DNA of 64,000 nucleotides from Chitinophagales bacterium (GTDB lineage Bacteria > Bacteroidota > Bacteroidia > Chitinophagales > Saprospiraceae). The position numbers and the translations under genes were made by a program. Positions 52,664-61,660 of the stretch are shown piece by piece. Below the pieces are notes generated by a model, which saw only the letters and a list, made by a program, of their open reading frames with translations, made no database searches and had not been told where the DNA came from. How positions within the stretch are numbered: the first letter of the stretch is position 1; each line of letters begins with the position of its first letter. The DNA is taken from contig JAAFJY010000019.1 of the NCBI GenBank assembly GCA_013299105.1, forward strand, positions 1 to 64,000, in the 5' to 3' direction.

Positions 52664-53440
52664 ATGTTCAACACACTGCTCCTCGACGTGATGGTCATTC
52701 CCAAGGATGATCCCGTTGCCTTCACATTCTTTACTGGCTACATGGCCATGCTTGCTGCTTCTGTATTTTTCTTCTTTGAGAGAAGTACCGTTGATGACAA
52801 ATGGAAGACCTCACTTCTGGTTTCCGGCCTTATTACAGGAATCGCTTCAGTTCACTATTACTACATGCGGGATTACTACGTTTCAACGGGTACGAATCCA
52901 ACTGCATTGCGCTACATCGACTGGACCCTCACCGTGCCGCTGATGTGTGTGGAGTTCTACTTACTTTTGAAGCCAGCAGGTGCCAAGGCTTCATTCATGT
53001 GGAAACTCATCTTTGCTTCAGTGGTAATGTTGGTAGCAGGCTACATTGGTGAAGCTTTTGTACCCATGAATAGCGATGGTACTGCTGCGGCAGGTGCGTC
53101 TACTCACTCGTTCATGTGGGGGGCTATCTCAACGGTAGGTTACATCTATGTTCTGTATTCTGCCTGGTTCGGCGAGGCCAAGCAATTGGCTGCCAGTTCC
53201 AATAGTTCTGCGGTACAAAGTGGGATCCAAGCTTTGGCCTGGTTTGTATTGGCTGGTTGGGCAATCTATCCAATTGGCTACATGTGTATGCCTGGAGGTT
53301 GGTTGAATACTGGCTTGGGCTGGCAACCAAGCAGCGTAGATTTGTTCTACAACATCGCTGATGCAGTCAACAAAATTGGCTTCGGTTTGGTGGTTTACAC
53401 CATTGCCAAGGCTGAATCTGCTAAGACCGCAGTGGCTTAA
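52664..53440 (+). CDS. Proteorhodopsin-type light-driven proton pump
   Basis: A 258-residue seven-helix microbial rhodopsin. Helix C reads RYIDWTLTVPLMCVEFYLLL: D86 (proton acceptor), T90 and E97 (donor) form the DTE set of outward proton pumps. M94 is at the position of proteorhodopsin residue 105, which favours green absorption. H64 corresponds to the His that pairs with the acceptor, and K237 in ADAVNKIGFG is the retinal Schiff-base Lys. In helix E, G153 (MWGAISTV) aligns by hand with PR F152 / xanthorhodopsin G156, where Gly opens a window for a carotenoid antenna. crtY and blh lie divergently upstream and supply retinal. Confidence 0.95.
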   Translation: MFNTLLLDVMVIPKDDPVAFTFFTGYMAMLAASVFFFFERSTVDDKWKTSLLVSGLITGIASVHYYYMRDYYVSTGTNPTALRYIDWTLTVPLMCVEFYLLLKPAGAKASFMWKLIFASVVMLVAGYIGEAFVPMNSDGTAAAGASTHSFMWGAISTVGYIYVLYSAWFGEAKQLAASSNSSAVQSGIQALAWFVLAGWAIYPIGYMCMPGGWLNTGLGWQPSSVDLFYNIADAVNKIGFGLVVYTIAKAESAKTAVA

Positions 53441-53459
53441 GTGATTATTAGCAGATGTC

Positions 53460-53491
53460 AAACATATAATCAGTCGAGTGATTATGTTTTT
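53460..53491 (+). terminator. Rhodopsin gene terminator
   Basis: AAACATATAATCA-GTCGAG-TGATTATGTTTTT: a stem with one bulge followed by a T-run, 20 bases after the stop. Confidence 0.6.
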
Positions 53492-53563
53492 GTGCTAACC
53501 AAAAAGAGCCATAAGCGAATACCAAAGAAAAGAACGCATTGAAAACCAGAGGAATGAACTGCT

Positions 53564-55027
53564 TTATTGTAGTTTATTCCTCTCTTTTTTACCCTTATTA
53601 TCCAAATCCTCCACCGCCAATACCGCCATCGCAATAAAAAAGAAAGAGCCCATCTTGTCGGTTTCTACCATGTCGTTGATTAGCAAAAAGGCGTCGATGA
53701 CCACCGTGCAGAGCAGCATGGCCATGATGACCAGCTTGCGTTCAGGATCACAACATTGGTGGTATGCGCGCTCTCCGACCAACAGCACCACAAAGCTGAG
53801 CAAGATAAAGATGATCAAGCCCGGATAACCCTGCTCCACCAGCGTCATCAGGTAGTAGCAATGCACCCCGGAGCCCTCTGGGTTGTCGCTCACGTAGGTC
53901 TCAAAACTTTTAACGGCATATGATTGGTAAAAACCTGTAAAATTGCCTGGCCCATAACCCATCCAAGGATGTTCCTTGCTCATTTCCATGGCCGCTACCC
54001 AGCGGTATACGCGCTCCATTGTAGAGATGTCCTCCAATTTATAAGTCGCTTCGAGCAGGTTCCCAAAATTGTCGTGCGAAATGGTGCGGTTGAAATCCGG
54101 CGCGTAGTCGAGGTACCGATTGTTGTCGACCAAATAAATACTCCCGACAATCAATAGCCCTGCCGCTGCAATCAGGATCGGACGCATGAGCTTGAAATAG
54201 ACCACCCAAGCCGCTCCAGCCGCAATCAGCACCGACAAATAAGCCGCACGGGTGTAGGTAAAATACAAAGCCAGCAACATGATCGGCAAGGAGAGGTTTA
54301 GAAAAAAACGCTTCCAACTACCTCGTGGAAAAAGCTGACTGGCGTACCACAAAACGGGGATGAACAAGGCCAAAATACCGGAATAGTTGACGTGGTTGCG
54401 GTAAAAAGGCTTGAGCACAAAGTTGATTTCAGCAAAAGCAAAACCCTTGGCCGCGTGTCGGGCCATGATGACCAAAACGGTAAAAAACAAGGGCACAAAA
54501 ACATAACCAAAGAACTTCAGCCAGTCCTTGGTGCTTTTGAGCAAGTAAGCCGTCAAAAAGTAAAAAACCACCACATACCAGGTCTTGGCCAGGACCCATT
54601 TGACCGATACCAGCAGGTTTTCGGAGCGAAAAGCGCACAAATACACCCAGGCCAGGTGCACAAAGAGCATCAAAGTGATGGGATGCAAAACGAAACTGCG
54701 CCGAAACTGGCCCAAGCGGCTCAGCCCCCAAGGAATGCTAATCAAAAACAAGCCTACGATCAGGGCCTCGTCGGGCAAGTCAGTCCCAAAACCACCAGGC
54801 AACTCAATTTCGGTGGACAAAGGCAAGCTGGCCAGCATCAAAAAATAAACCTGTCGAAAATCAAAAACGGTCAATGCAATACCCAATACCAACAAGGGCA
54901 AGGCACTCAGGTACAATGCATCGAGGGCCAAGCCGCCCCAAATGCAAAGCACGGTGATCAAACCCAAAGCCCAAAAATGCCGAGGCCCTAAGCCCCCCAC
55001 ATTTGCCGTACCTTCAATGCTGCTCAT
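53564..55027 (-). CDS. O-antigen ligase/polymerase-family membrane protein (Wzy/WaaL-like)
   Basis: A 487-residue protein with about 12 membrane helices and one large periplasmic loop after the helix around 270-300 (NNRYLDYAPDFNRTISHDNF onward). That loop holds YRWVAAMEMSKEHPWMGYGPGNF, the HPxxGxGxGNF motif of the O-antigen ligase/Wzy_C family. It joins or polymerises lipid-linked glycans on the periplasmic face. It overlaps the upstream Wzz-like gene by 14 bases. The order Wzx-Wzz-Wzy in one minus-strand operon suggests a Wzy-type assembly route for a surface polysaccharide. Confidence 0.88.
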   Translation of the reverse strand: MSSIEGTANVGGLGPRHFWALGLITVLCIWGGLALDALYLSALPLLVLGIALTVFDFRQVYFLMLASLPLSTEIELPGGFGTDLPDEALIVGLFLISIPWGLSRLGQFRRSFVLHPITLMLFVHLAWVYLCAFRSENLLVSVKWVLAKTWYVVVFYFLTAYLLKSTKDWLKFFGYVFVPLFFTVLVIMARHAAKGFAFAEINFVLKPFYRNHVNYSGILALFIPVLWYASQLFPRGSWKRFFLNLSLPIMLLALYFTYTRAAYLSVLIAAGAAWVVYFKLMRPILIAAAGLLIVGSIYLVDNNRYLDYAPDFNRTISHDNFGNLLEATYKLEDISTMERVYRWVAAMEMSKEHPWMGYGPGNFTGFYQSYAVKSFETYVSDNPEGSGVHCYYLMTLVEQGYPGLIIFILLSFVVLLVGERAYHQCCDPERKLVIMAMLLCTVVIDAFLLINDMVETDKMGSFFFIAMAVLAVEDLDNKGKKERNKLQ

Positions 55028-56117
55028 GGAACACCTCTCGCCAATTGATTTCGCGGTATGCCTCGATGAAAAGCACGCCCAGAATGCCTACCATAAAAGC
55101 CAAGACGCCCGCCGTAATCACCAAAATCGAGCGCCGGGGGCGTGATTTGACGATGGGTTTTTCGGCTGCTTCGAGCACCACGAGCGCGGGTACATCAGAT
55201 AACAGCGCCGCTCGGAGTTGTTTGGCCCGCTCCAGTTCGTCGCCCAACTGGCCATTGATGCTGTAATATTGGGTTTCGAGCAGCATGAGGTCGGCTTCGC
55301 CGCTGCTGAGGTTTTCCATTTCGGCTTCCAGTCCCGCTACCTCGGCCGCAAAGCCAGCGGCGTTGTTGCGGGTGGTAGTGATGGAGTCAGCGGGGACGCC
55401 ACGGTTTTTCAGCATCGACTCCAGTTTGCCTTTCATGCGCAGGTAGTTGCCTTTGGCTTGGGCATAGCGGGCCGTCAGGTCCAGTGAAAATTGTTTGGTA
55501 TTGTATACTTTGTATTTAGAGCGCAAGATTTTCAAAGAATCCGACAAATCGCGCACTTGGTTTTCTTTGGCCGCAATGCTCAACTCGTAGGAACTCAGGG
55601 TTTTTCTTTGCCCTGCTCGCATTACTTCTTTGCTCAAGGTATTGATCCTTTGGCAAGCGGCATTGACCATGTGGTGGACCAATTCAGGGTCCTTGTCCTC
55701 AAGACTAAACTCGATAGCGTCGCGCTTGGTTTTGGTCACTTTCATGCGCTCGTGCAGCTTTAAGCGGGTGTAATGGTAGGCCTTGGGCCAGTTCGGATCT
55801 ACTTTGTAGTGCTCAAACAAGTTGAAAGTGTCGATCAGGTAATCGGCCAGTTCATTTGATTCCGCAATGGTCATCAAGCGGTCGATGTCGTCGCCGCCGC
55901 CAAAAAAATAAGTCCCCCCGGACTCGCTGTACAGGTTTTCAGGGCGCGCTTGTTCGGAGTTGGCTGCCAAAACAATGGCTTTGGCCTGGTAAAAATTGGG
56001 CAAAAACAGGGAAATGACCGCAGTACCTACCGCTGCTACAATCGACAAGCCCAAAATTTGCTTGCGCCAGCGGTAAACTGCGCCCAAAACGCCCAACAAA
56101 GAATCTTTAACGTCCAT
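55014..56117 (-). CDS. Wzz-type polysaccharide chain-length / export protein
   Basis: A 367-residue protein with membrane helices near both ends (about 21-37, LSIVAAVGTAVISLFL, and 333-353, ILVITAGVLAFMVGILG). Between them is a long periplasmic coiled-coil-rich region with KENQVRDLSDSLKILRSKY and AAEVAGLEAEMENLSSGE. The Pro-Arg-rich segment KPIVKSRPRRSIL before the last helix is the usual Wzz motif. No cytoplasmic tyrosine-kinase domain is fused. It should set chain length for the polymerase encoded next. It overlaps the flippase gene by 1 base (TAATG) and the Wzy-like gene by 14. Confidence 0.88.
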   Translation of the reverse strand: MDVKDSLLGVLGAVYRWRKQILGLSIVAAVGTAVISLFLPNFYQAKAIVLAANSEQARPENLYSESGGTYFFGGGDDIDRLMTIAESNELADYLIDTFNLFEHYKVDPNWPKAYHYTRLKLHERMKVTKTKRDAIEFSLEDKDPELVHHMVNAACQRINTLSKEVMRAGQRKTLSSYELSIAAKENQVRDLSDSLKILRSKYKVYNTKQFSLDLTARYAQAKGNYLRMKGKLESMLKNRGVPADSITTTRNNAAGFAAEVAGLEAEMENLSSGEADLMLLETQYYSINGQLGDELERAKQLRAALLSDVPALVVLEAAEKPIVKSRPRRSILVITAGVLAFMVGILGVLFIEAYREINWREVFHEQH

Positions 56118-57562
56118 TATGATGCTTTCAAAGTCTTAAACAATTCACGTAGAGGGATCAAACGCAGGATCAGGGCCAAAAAACAGCTGGCAAAAAAAGC
56201 CATTACAAATGCCCAAAGCCTGATGCCCTCGTACAAGTACTGCTGCCCCAACCACGCCAGGCCCCAAGCCCCCAAGCCCAGCGCCACAAACTGCCCCACT
56301 TGCCGGGTAGTAACGCTGAAACCCATGATTTTGTGGCACAAAAACAGTTGTGCCGAAAAAATGATGGCCTGCGTACTAAAATTGGCCAAGGCTGCACCCA
56401 AAGCCTGCATTTTGGGAATCAGCAAAAGATTGAGGCTAAAATTCAGGATGACCCCGCACACATAGACCCGGTTGAGTTGCTTTAGGCTGCCTTGGGCGGT
56501 GAGCAAGGAACCAAAAATATACACGCCACTCATCGGAATGAAACTCAGCATGAGCCAGCCCAACAATTGAGCCGAGTAAGGCCCACCCGTTGCATACAAG
56601 GCTTTCATGATCGGCAAACGGAAAACCAGGCAACACATGGCCAGGCTGATCGCCCCACTCCAGATGATCTGGATGCCCAAATGGGCCAGCGGGGCCACAT
56701 TTTGCCCAGCCCTGAGCATTCGTGCATACATGGGCATGAGCAAGCCTGCAAACAAAAACCCAATCACATTGCTGGCCTCCAAAAGGCGGAAAGCCGAAGC
56801 ATAGAGGTTGGCCTGCACCTTGCCATTGGGCAGCATTTGCTCCATCATCGGCGCGTCGGCACGGGTGTAGAGGTTCATCAGTATATAGGTGAGCACAAAA
56901 GGTACTCCAGCCCGCAAAACCGCCAAAACCCTTGCTTTTTTGAGCCGAAAAACTGGCCAGCCCGCTCGCCTCACCACCAAACCAAAAGCAACCAACGCCG
57001 AAATGCCAAAAGCCATCATCTGCACATTGACAAAGTGTTGTAGGGGAAATCCCTGGTCAAAACGCCCCATCCACAGTGGAATACCCAGGAAAATGATCAC
57101 CAAAAAACGATCCAAAACCGACAACAAGCTGTCGATCCAGTACAAACCCAGACCCGCCAAATTGGAGCGCAGGTACAAAACCATCGAATTGAGCACCTGC
57201 CCCGCCATCATGCCCAGCAAGATGAAGGGGTAGTGCTGCAAGTAGCCCAGCAAAGCACCAATGATGAGCAAAACAGCCGTGTACAACAGCGCCAACAGCG
57301 CTTTGGTCAATAAAAAATCGCTGAAGTACTTGGGCAGCAATTGGGGGTGTTGGGCGATGTGCCGGGCATTGTAGCCTTGCAGGCCAAAATCGCTGAGCAC
57401 ATTGAAAATCAAAGTGAGGTTGACGATACTGAAGTACACGCCAAAGAGTTCTTCCTGCACCGAGTTTTGCACCACCCGCTCAATCCCGAACAGGTAAGTG
57501 GGTTTCACTACCAGGTTGATGAACAACAAGAAAACTAAATTGCCTAGGAATTCACCCCGCAT
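56117..57562 (-). CDS. Wzx-type oligosaccharide flippase
   Basis: A 481-residue protein of the MATE/MOP superfamily with about 12-14 membrane helices. The N-terminus MRGEFLGNLVFLLFINLVVKPTYLFGIE and the central helix pairs are typical of polysaccharide flippases. LIPKMQALGAALANFSTQAIIF repeats the pattern in the second half. It moves undecaprenyl-linked repeat units to the periplasm. It is first in the Wzx-Wzz-Wzy operon. No glycosyltransferase genes are attached, so the sugar units must be made from another locus. Confidence 0.9.
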   Translation of the reverse strand: MRGEFLGNLVFLLFINLVVKPTYLFGIERVVQNSVQEELFGVYFSIVNLTLIFNVLSDFGLQGYNARHIAQHPQLLPKYFSDFLLTKALLALLYTAVLLIIGALLGYLQHYPFILLGMMAGQVLNSMVLYLRSNLAGLGLYWIDSLLSVLDRFLVIIFLGIPLWMGRFDQGFPLQHFVNVQMMAFGISALVAFGLVVRRAGWPVFRLKKARVLAVLRAGVPFVLTYILMNLYTRADAPMMEQMLPNGKVQANLYASAFRLLEASNVIGFLFAGLLMPMYARMLRAGQNVAPLAHLGIQIIWSGAISLAMCCLVFRLPIMKALYATGGPYSAQLLGWLMLSFIPMSGVYIFGSLLTAQGSLKQLNRVYVCGVILNFSLNLLLIPKMQALGAALANFSTQAIIFSAQLFLCHKIMGFSVTTRQVGQFVALGLGAWGLAWLGQQYLYEGIRLWAFVMAFFASCFLALILRLIPLRELFKTLKAS

Positions 57563-57587
57563 TGGCTTTTTGGGTTTTTAAGTATTC

Positions 57588-57712
57588 GAGCTAAAATAAG
57601 GCAAACAAATTTGCTTTTGAGGCTTAGCAAAAAAAGAACACAACTTCCTTTCATCCAGTTGCTTTTCTTTTTTCACTAAACCCAAATCCGTTTACCTTAT
57701 TTTTTTACGCTC
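57588..57712. repeat. Hairpin repeat family A, copy 3
   Basis: A 125-bp near-palindrome. Compared with copies 2 and 4, both arms carry AA/TT in place of GG/CC (left GCAAAC, right GTTTAC), so pairing is kept. It lies between the flippase gene and the toxin-antitoxin pair. Confidence 0.75.
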
Positions 57713-57794
57713 CTTGACCCGCAAAAATGGGCTTTTTTTGGTACTTGGTGGGGATTTTCTGGTTTTTGAGACGGGTTGTTTGTATATTCGTGGT

Positions 57795-58085
57795 ATGAAT
57801 TTTGAATTACCGCCGATTCTTTTTTGGGATATCAATCCTACTCAACTTGACTACGATGCCAAAGCAAGGTATGTAATTTGTCGAGTGGTCATGTACGGTA
57901 CGTTGGAGGATTGGCATGCTATTTTAAAATACTATGGGTCTGATCGAGTACGAGATGAAATGATCCAAGAGCGTTATCTTGATAAAAAGACGCTTAATTA
58001 TTTGAGTTTCTATTTTGACCTGCCAAAAGAAGCTTTCAGATGTTACAACAACATACTGTCTATCCCACAACACTGGGATTATTGA
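57795..58085 (+). CDS. DUF6922-like antitoxin candidate
   Basis: A 96-residue protein, started at MNFELPPILFWDINPTQLDYD; the longer frame adds 27 residues that run out of the hairpin repeat. The LFWDINPxxLDYxxxARYVICRVVMYGTLEDW pattern, followed by IQERYLDKKTLNYLSFYFDLP, is what I know as the small helical protein that precedes AbiEii-like nucleotidyltransferase toxins (DUF6922). Its 3' end overlaps the toxin frame by 46 bases, so the pair is translated together. The toxin-antitoxin assignment rests on this arrangement. Confidence 0.75.
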   Translation: MNFELPPILFWDINPTQLDYDAKARYVICRVVMYGTLEDWHAILKYYGSDRVRDEMIQERYLDKKTLNYLSFYFDLPKEAFRCYNNILSIPQHWDY

Positions 58086-58690
58086 AAAAACTGATGGCCG
58101 TTCCTGAATTATCCGAGTACAATTTGGCCAGAGGAACAGCGCTATCTTTGCAAATTGGCCACAGAATCTCTGTAGACCTGGATTTTTTTGGCTCTTCTGA
58201 AATTGATACGATTTCCATTTTGGATACTTTGAATGACTTAGCCAAGGTCAAAATCATCAACCAAAGTAAAGCCATCATCATACTCAATGTCGATGGTGTT
58301 AAAGTTGATATTGTCCGTTATCGTTACCCTCTGATTAATCCTATTGGTGTAATAGAGGATATTCGTCTGCTTTCACTTCTGGATATAGGAACAATAAAAT
58401 TAGCAGCGATCACAAATCGTGGTAGAAAAAGGGATTTCTTTGATCTTTTCTTTCTTTTGAGAACATTCTCTTTAGAACATTTACTAGAAGCTTATAAAAC
58501 TAAGTACGCTGACGGTTCTGAATTTTTAGTACAAAAAAGTATAACATATTTTGAAGATGCTGAGGATGACGATATGCCCATGATCTTCGATAAAGAAATT
58601 ACTTGGTCTTTAGAAACTGTTTTAAAACACCCTACGGGCCATAAAACGTCATCTTTTGGTGTCATACTGCACCAATTTTTGAGGCAATAG
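58040..58690 (+). CDS. AbiEii/AbiGii-type nucleotidyltransferase toxin candidate
   Basis: A 216-residue protein: ELSEYNLARGTALSLQIGHR and ISVDLDFFGSSEID form the G-[ST]-x-L...D-x-D nucleotidyltransferase motif of AbiEii toxins. VDIVRYRYPLINPIGVIEDIRLLSLLDIGTIKLAAITNRGRKRDFFDLFFLL carries the downstream KxxAxxxRxxxxDxxDLxxL block. Such enzymes add nucleotides to tRNA or other RNA and stop growth, including during phage infection. The start used lies inside the antitoxin gene; a later Met (MAVPEL) is an alternative. Base composition is more A/T rich than neighbours, consistent with transfer. Confidence 0.82.
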   Translation: MLQQHTVYPTTLGLLKKLMAVPELSEYNLARGTALSLQIGHRISVDLDFFGSSEIDTISILDTLNDLAKVKIINQSKAIIILNVDGVKVDIVRYRYPLINPIGVIEDIRLLSLLDIGTIKLAAITNRGRKRDFFDLFFLLRTFSLEHLLEAYKTKYADGSEFLVQKSITYFEDAEDDDMPMIFDKEITWSLETVLKHPTGHKTSSFGVILHQFLRQ

Positions 58691-58714
58691 CCGGGGCTAT
58701 TGCCTCAAAAATTG
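58673..58714. terminator. Perfect 20-bp hairpin overlapping the toxin stop
   Basis: CAATTTTTGAGGCAATAGCC and its exact complement GGCTATTGCCTCAAAAATTG are separated by GG. The toxin TAG is inside the left arm. A/T-rich outer arms make it a terminator in both directions. Confidence 0.7.
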
Positions 58715-58863
58715 CCTTCGTCTGACCCTCAAAATCTGACATTTTCTGTCATCCCCAGAGGTTTTAAAACGGTTTCTTAGTGAAACAGACTATTTAAAAA
58801 GCAACCAAAAGTCTTTTTTGAGAAAATGTAAGGATTCTACAAACCTTCCAACCACGTCCGCTT

Positions 58864-59664
58864 ATGCCAAAAATTCAGCTCAACAATTGCCAGTACCATT
58901 ACGAATTTTACCAAAACCCGCACGCCGTGGAGACCATCGTGTTCAGTCACGGCTTGCTGTGGAGTGGAAAAATGTTTGACAAACAGGTAGCCCACCTCAA
59001 AAACCGCTACAACATCCTCACTTACGACCACCGGGGCCAGGGACAAAGCGAGGTGACCGAAAATGGCTATGCTATGGATTCGCTCTACGAGGATGCGGTG
59101 GCCCTGATCGAAGCCCTCAAACTGGATCCGGTCCATTTTGTGGGCCTTTCAATGGGAGGGTTTGTAGGGATGAGGCTGGCTGCGCGCAGGCCAGATTTGG
59201 TTCGTTCTTTGAGTTTGTTGGAGACCACCGCTCAACCCGAGCCCAACACATTCAAGTACCGCCTTTTGTGCAATGTTGTAAAATTGTTTGGGGTAAACAT
59301 CGTGACAAATGCAGTCATGAAAATCATGTTCGGCGACACTTTCTTAAACGACCCTGTGCGGGCAGAAGAAAAAGCCAAGTGGGTGGCCGAATTACAAAAA
59401 AACCAAAAAAGCATTGTGCGTGCAGTGTATGGCGTGATCGAGCGCCAGGGCGTAGAAGCCGAATTGGGCCAAATCAAATGCCCGGTTTTGATCCTGGTAG
59501 GCACCGAAGACAAGGCCACCGTACCCGCCAAGTCGGAGTACATGCACCAGCATATTCCTCAGTCCGAGCTGTACTACATACCACGTGCAGGCCATACCTC
59601 CAGCGTGGAGGAAGGCGCAGCAGTCAATGAGCGACTGGATGTTTTTTTGGGTAAATTGGTATAA
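58864..59664 (+). CDS. Alpha/beta-fold hydrolase
   Basis: A 266-residue cytoplasmic hydrolase. FSHGLLWSGKMFDKQV is the oxyanion region, DHRGQGQS is typical of the group, and FVGLSMGGFVGMRLA contains the nucleophile Ser (GLSMGG). LILVGTEDKATVP holds the acid and IPRAGHTSSVEEG the His. The closest functional types are enol-lactonase and esterase-like hydrolases (PcaD/BioH shape), but the substrate is not readable. It is convergent with asnS, 14 bases apart. Confidence 0.9.
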   Translation: MPKIQLNNCQYHYEFYQNPHAVETIVFSHGLLWSGKMFDKQVAHLKNRYNILTYDHRGQGQSEVTENGYAMDSLYEDAVALIEALKLDPVHFVGLSMGGFVGMRLAARRPDLVRSLSLLETTAQPEPNTFKYRLLCNVVKLFGVNIVTNAVMKIMFGDTFLNDPVRAEEKAKWVAELQKNQKSIVRAVYGVIERQGVEAELGQIKCPVLILVGTEDKATVPAKSEYMHQHIPQSELYYIPRAGHTSSVEEGAAVNERLDVFLGKLV

Positions 59665-59678
59665 TGGCTTGACCTGAC

Positions 59679-61112
59679 TTAAAACTCCGCGCTTCCTGGT
59701 GTGCGTGGGAAGGGGATCACGTCGCGGATATTGGACATGCCTGTGATGAACTGCACCATGCGTTCGAAACCCAGGCCAAAGCCTGCATGAGGCGTGCCGC
59801 CAAACTTGCGCAATTGCAGGTACCACCACAGTTCTTCCTCCTCAATGCCGATGGCATGCATGCGCTCCACCAACACGTCCAGGCGCTCTTCGCGTTGTGA
59901 GCCGCCAATTACTTCACCAATGCCGGGGAAAAGCACGTCCATGGCTGCAACGGTTTTGTCGTCGTCATTGAGGCGCATGTAAAAAGCCTTGATGTCTTTG
60001 GGGTAGTTGCGCACGATCACAGGTTTTTGGAATTCTTTTTCCACCAGGTAACGCTCGTGCTCGGATTGCAGGTCAACACCCCACTCTACCGGGAATTCGA
60101 ACTGGCCTTTTTTGTAAGGCTTGGATTGCAGCAACAATTCCACCGCTTCGGTGTAGGTGATGCGGGCAAAGTCATTGTCGACCACAAAACGCAATTGCTC
60201 AATCAAGCCCATCGTGCGGCGTTTTTCCTTGGGCAAGGCATTTTGTTCTTCGGCCAGGCGCTTATCGAGGAAAACCAGGTCCTCGGCGTAGTTGTCGAGG
60301 CAGTAATTGATCAGGTACTTGGTGAATTCTTCGGCCAAGTCCATGTTGTCGATGATGTCGTTGAAAGCAACTTCGGGTTCGATCATCCAAAATTCTGCCA
60401 GGTGGCGCGGGGTATTGGAGTTTTCAGCGCGGAAAGTGGGGCCAAAGGTATAAATCTTACCCAGCGCCAAAGCCGCAATTTCGCCCTGCAACTGCCCGGA
60501 AACGGTCAAGTTGGTGGCTTTGCCGAAGAAATCCTGCTTGTAGTCCACACTACCGTCTTCATTGCGGGGTGGTTTGGCAGGGTCAAAAGTGGTCACGCGG
60601 AACATTTCACCCGCCCCTTCAGCGTCGCTGCCAGTGATGATCGGGGTGTGGATGTAGTAGTAGCCACGGTCATTGTAAAACTTATGGATGGCGTAAGCCA
60701 CGGCGTGGCGAATGCGGAATACCGAGCTGAAAGTAGCAGTGCGCATCCGGAAGTGCGCATTGGTGCGCATAAACTCCATGCTCTGGGCCTTGGGCTGCAT
60801 CATGTAACCCGCCTCAGGGTCGCATTCGCCCAGGATTTCGATCTCTTGAGCCAGTAATTCCACACTTTGGCCCGCGCCTTGTGAGGCAGTCAGCTTACCC
60901 GTCACTTTGAGGCAGGCATGGAATTTGATTTTTTTCAGTAAATCTTCCGGGGTATTTTCGGTATCCACTACGACTTGCAGGGTCGCAGGGCCACTGCCAT
61001 CGTTGAGGGCGATGAATCGGTTGGAACGGAAGGCGCGTACCCATCCGGCTACGGTAATGGTCTCATCAAGGGCTGGCGCTTGCAGCACCTTTGCTATTTC
61101 AGTTCTTTTCAT
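59679..61112 (-). CDS. asnS: Asparagine--tRNA ligase
   Basis: A 477-residue class IIb synthetase. The OB-fold anticodon-binding domain is TVAGWVRAFRSNRFIALNDGSGPATLQVVVD. Motif 2 is YTFGPTFRAENSNTPRHLAEFWMIEPEVAF, and motif 3 is GFGLGFERMVQFITGMSNIRDVIPFPRTPGSAEF. The GFERMVQFITGMSNIRDV ending distinguishes AsnRS from AspRS. It charges tRNA-Asn in the cytoplasm. On the minus strand, TATCTTTG (61150-61157) fits a -7 box 38 bp upstream of the start. Confidence 0.97.
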   Translation of the reverse strand: MKRTEIAKVLQAPALDETITVAGWVRAFRSNRFIALNDGSGPATLQVVVDTENTPEDLLKKIKFHACLKVTGKLTASQGAGQSVELLAQEIEILGECDPEAGYMMQPKAQSMEFMRTNAHFRMRTATFSSVFRIRHAVAYAIHKFYNDRGYYYIHTPIITGSDAEGAGEMFRVTTFDPAKPPRNEDGSVDYKQDFFGKATNLTVSGQLQGEIAALALGKIYTFGPTFRAENSNTPRHLAEFWMIEPEVAFNDIIDNMDLAEEFTKYLINYCLDNYAEDLVFLDKRLAEEQNALPKEKRRTMGLIEQLRFVVDNDFARITYTEAVELLLQSKPYKKGQFEFPVEWGVDLQSEHERYLVEKEFQKPVIVRNYPKDIKAFYMRLNDDDKTVAAMDVLFPGIGEVIGGSQREERLDVLVERMHAIGIEEEELWWYLQLRKFGGTPHAGFGLGFERMVQFITGMSNIRDVIPFPRTPGSAEF

Positions 61113-61149
61113 TGCTTGACTTGGCGGAAGCCTTTTTTACTTTGGGGGG

Positions 61150-61157
61150 CAAAGATA
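61150..61157 (-). promoter_or_regulatory. Putative asnS -7 element
   Basis: The minus strand reads TATCTTTG, a full TAnnTTTG match. The -33 region is weak. Confidence 0.4.
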
Positions 61158-61304
61158 GGGGTTTTGGGGAAAGGAAAGGCATTTAACTTCAGTTCTTACT
61201 TCTTTGGCTTGTTTTTTTGAAACATGAATGCTGATTGGTGCGCTAAAAAGTGCGACGACGGCGATAGCTGGCATCAAAACCACGATATAACACACCCGAC
61301 ATGG

Positions 61305-61343
61305 AAAAGCCCCGCTATGTTGATGAAACATAACGGGGCTTTT
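61305..61343 (-). terminator. rpmH terminator
   Basis: AAAAGCCCCG...CGGGGCTTTT, with further TATG/CATA pairing around a short loop, about 30 bases past the rpmH stop. On the minus strand it ends in TTTT. Confidence 0.75.
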
Positions 61344-61375
61344 CTTTCCGTATCGGCCACGGAGAGGTCTTGAGC

Positions 61376-61531
61376 TTACTTCAAGCGCTTCTCGTCAGAA
61401 ACAGTCAGTTTATGACGTCCCTTGGCACGACGGTTAGCCAACACTTTGCGACCATTCTTGGTACTCATGCGAGAGCGGAAGCCATGCTTGTTCGCCCGCT
61501 TTCTGCGGGAGGGTTGATACGTCCTTTTCAT
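61376..61531 (-). CDS. rpmH: 50S ribosomal protein L34
   Basis: A 51-residue basic protein read from ATG at 61531 to TAA at 61376: it begins [20 protein letters not shown], continues [21 protein letters not shown] and ends TVSDEKRLK. This is the L34 consensus, easy to miss because of its size. It is a late-assembly large-subunit protein. In many bacteria rpmH neighbours rnpA and dnaA; here it stands alone between asnS and frr with its own terminator. Confidence 0.96.
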   Translation of the reverse strand: MKRTYQPSRRKRANKHGFRSRMSTKNGRKVLANRRAKGRHKLTVSDEKRLK

Positions 61532-61660
61532 CGTCTATTGCTATTTACTCACACCAAAAATTATTTTGGCGGGACAGTTTTTCATAAAGTCGGGCAAAGG
61601 TAAATCGTTTATGCAGAACTACAAAGGAAAGCGAAAATATTTTTTCGTCCCTCCTTTATG

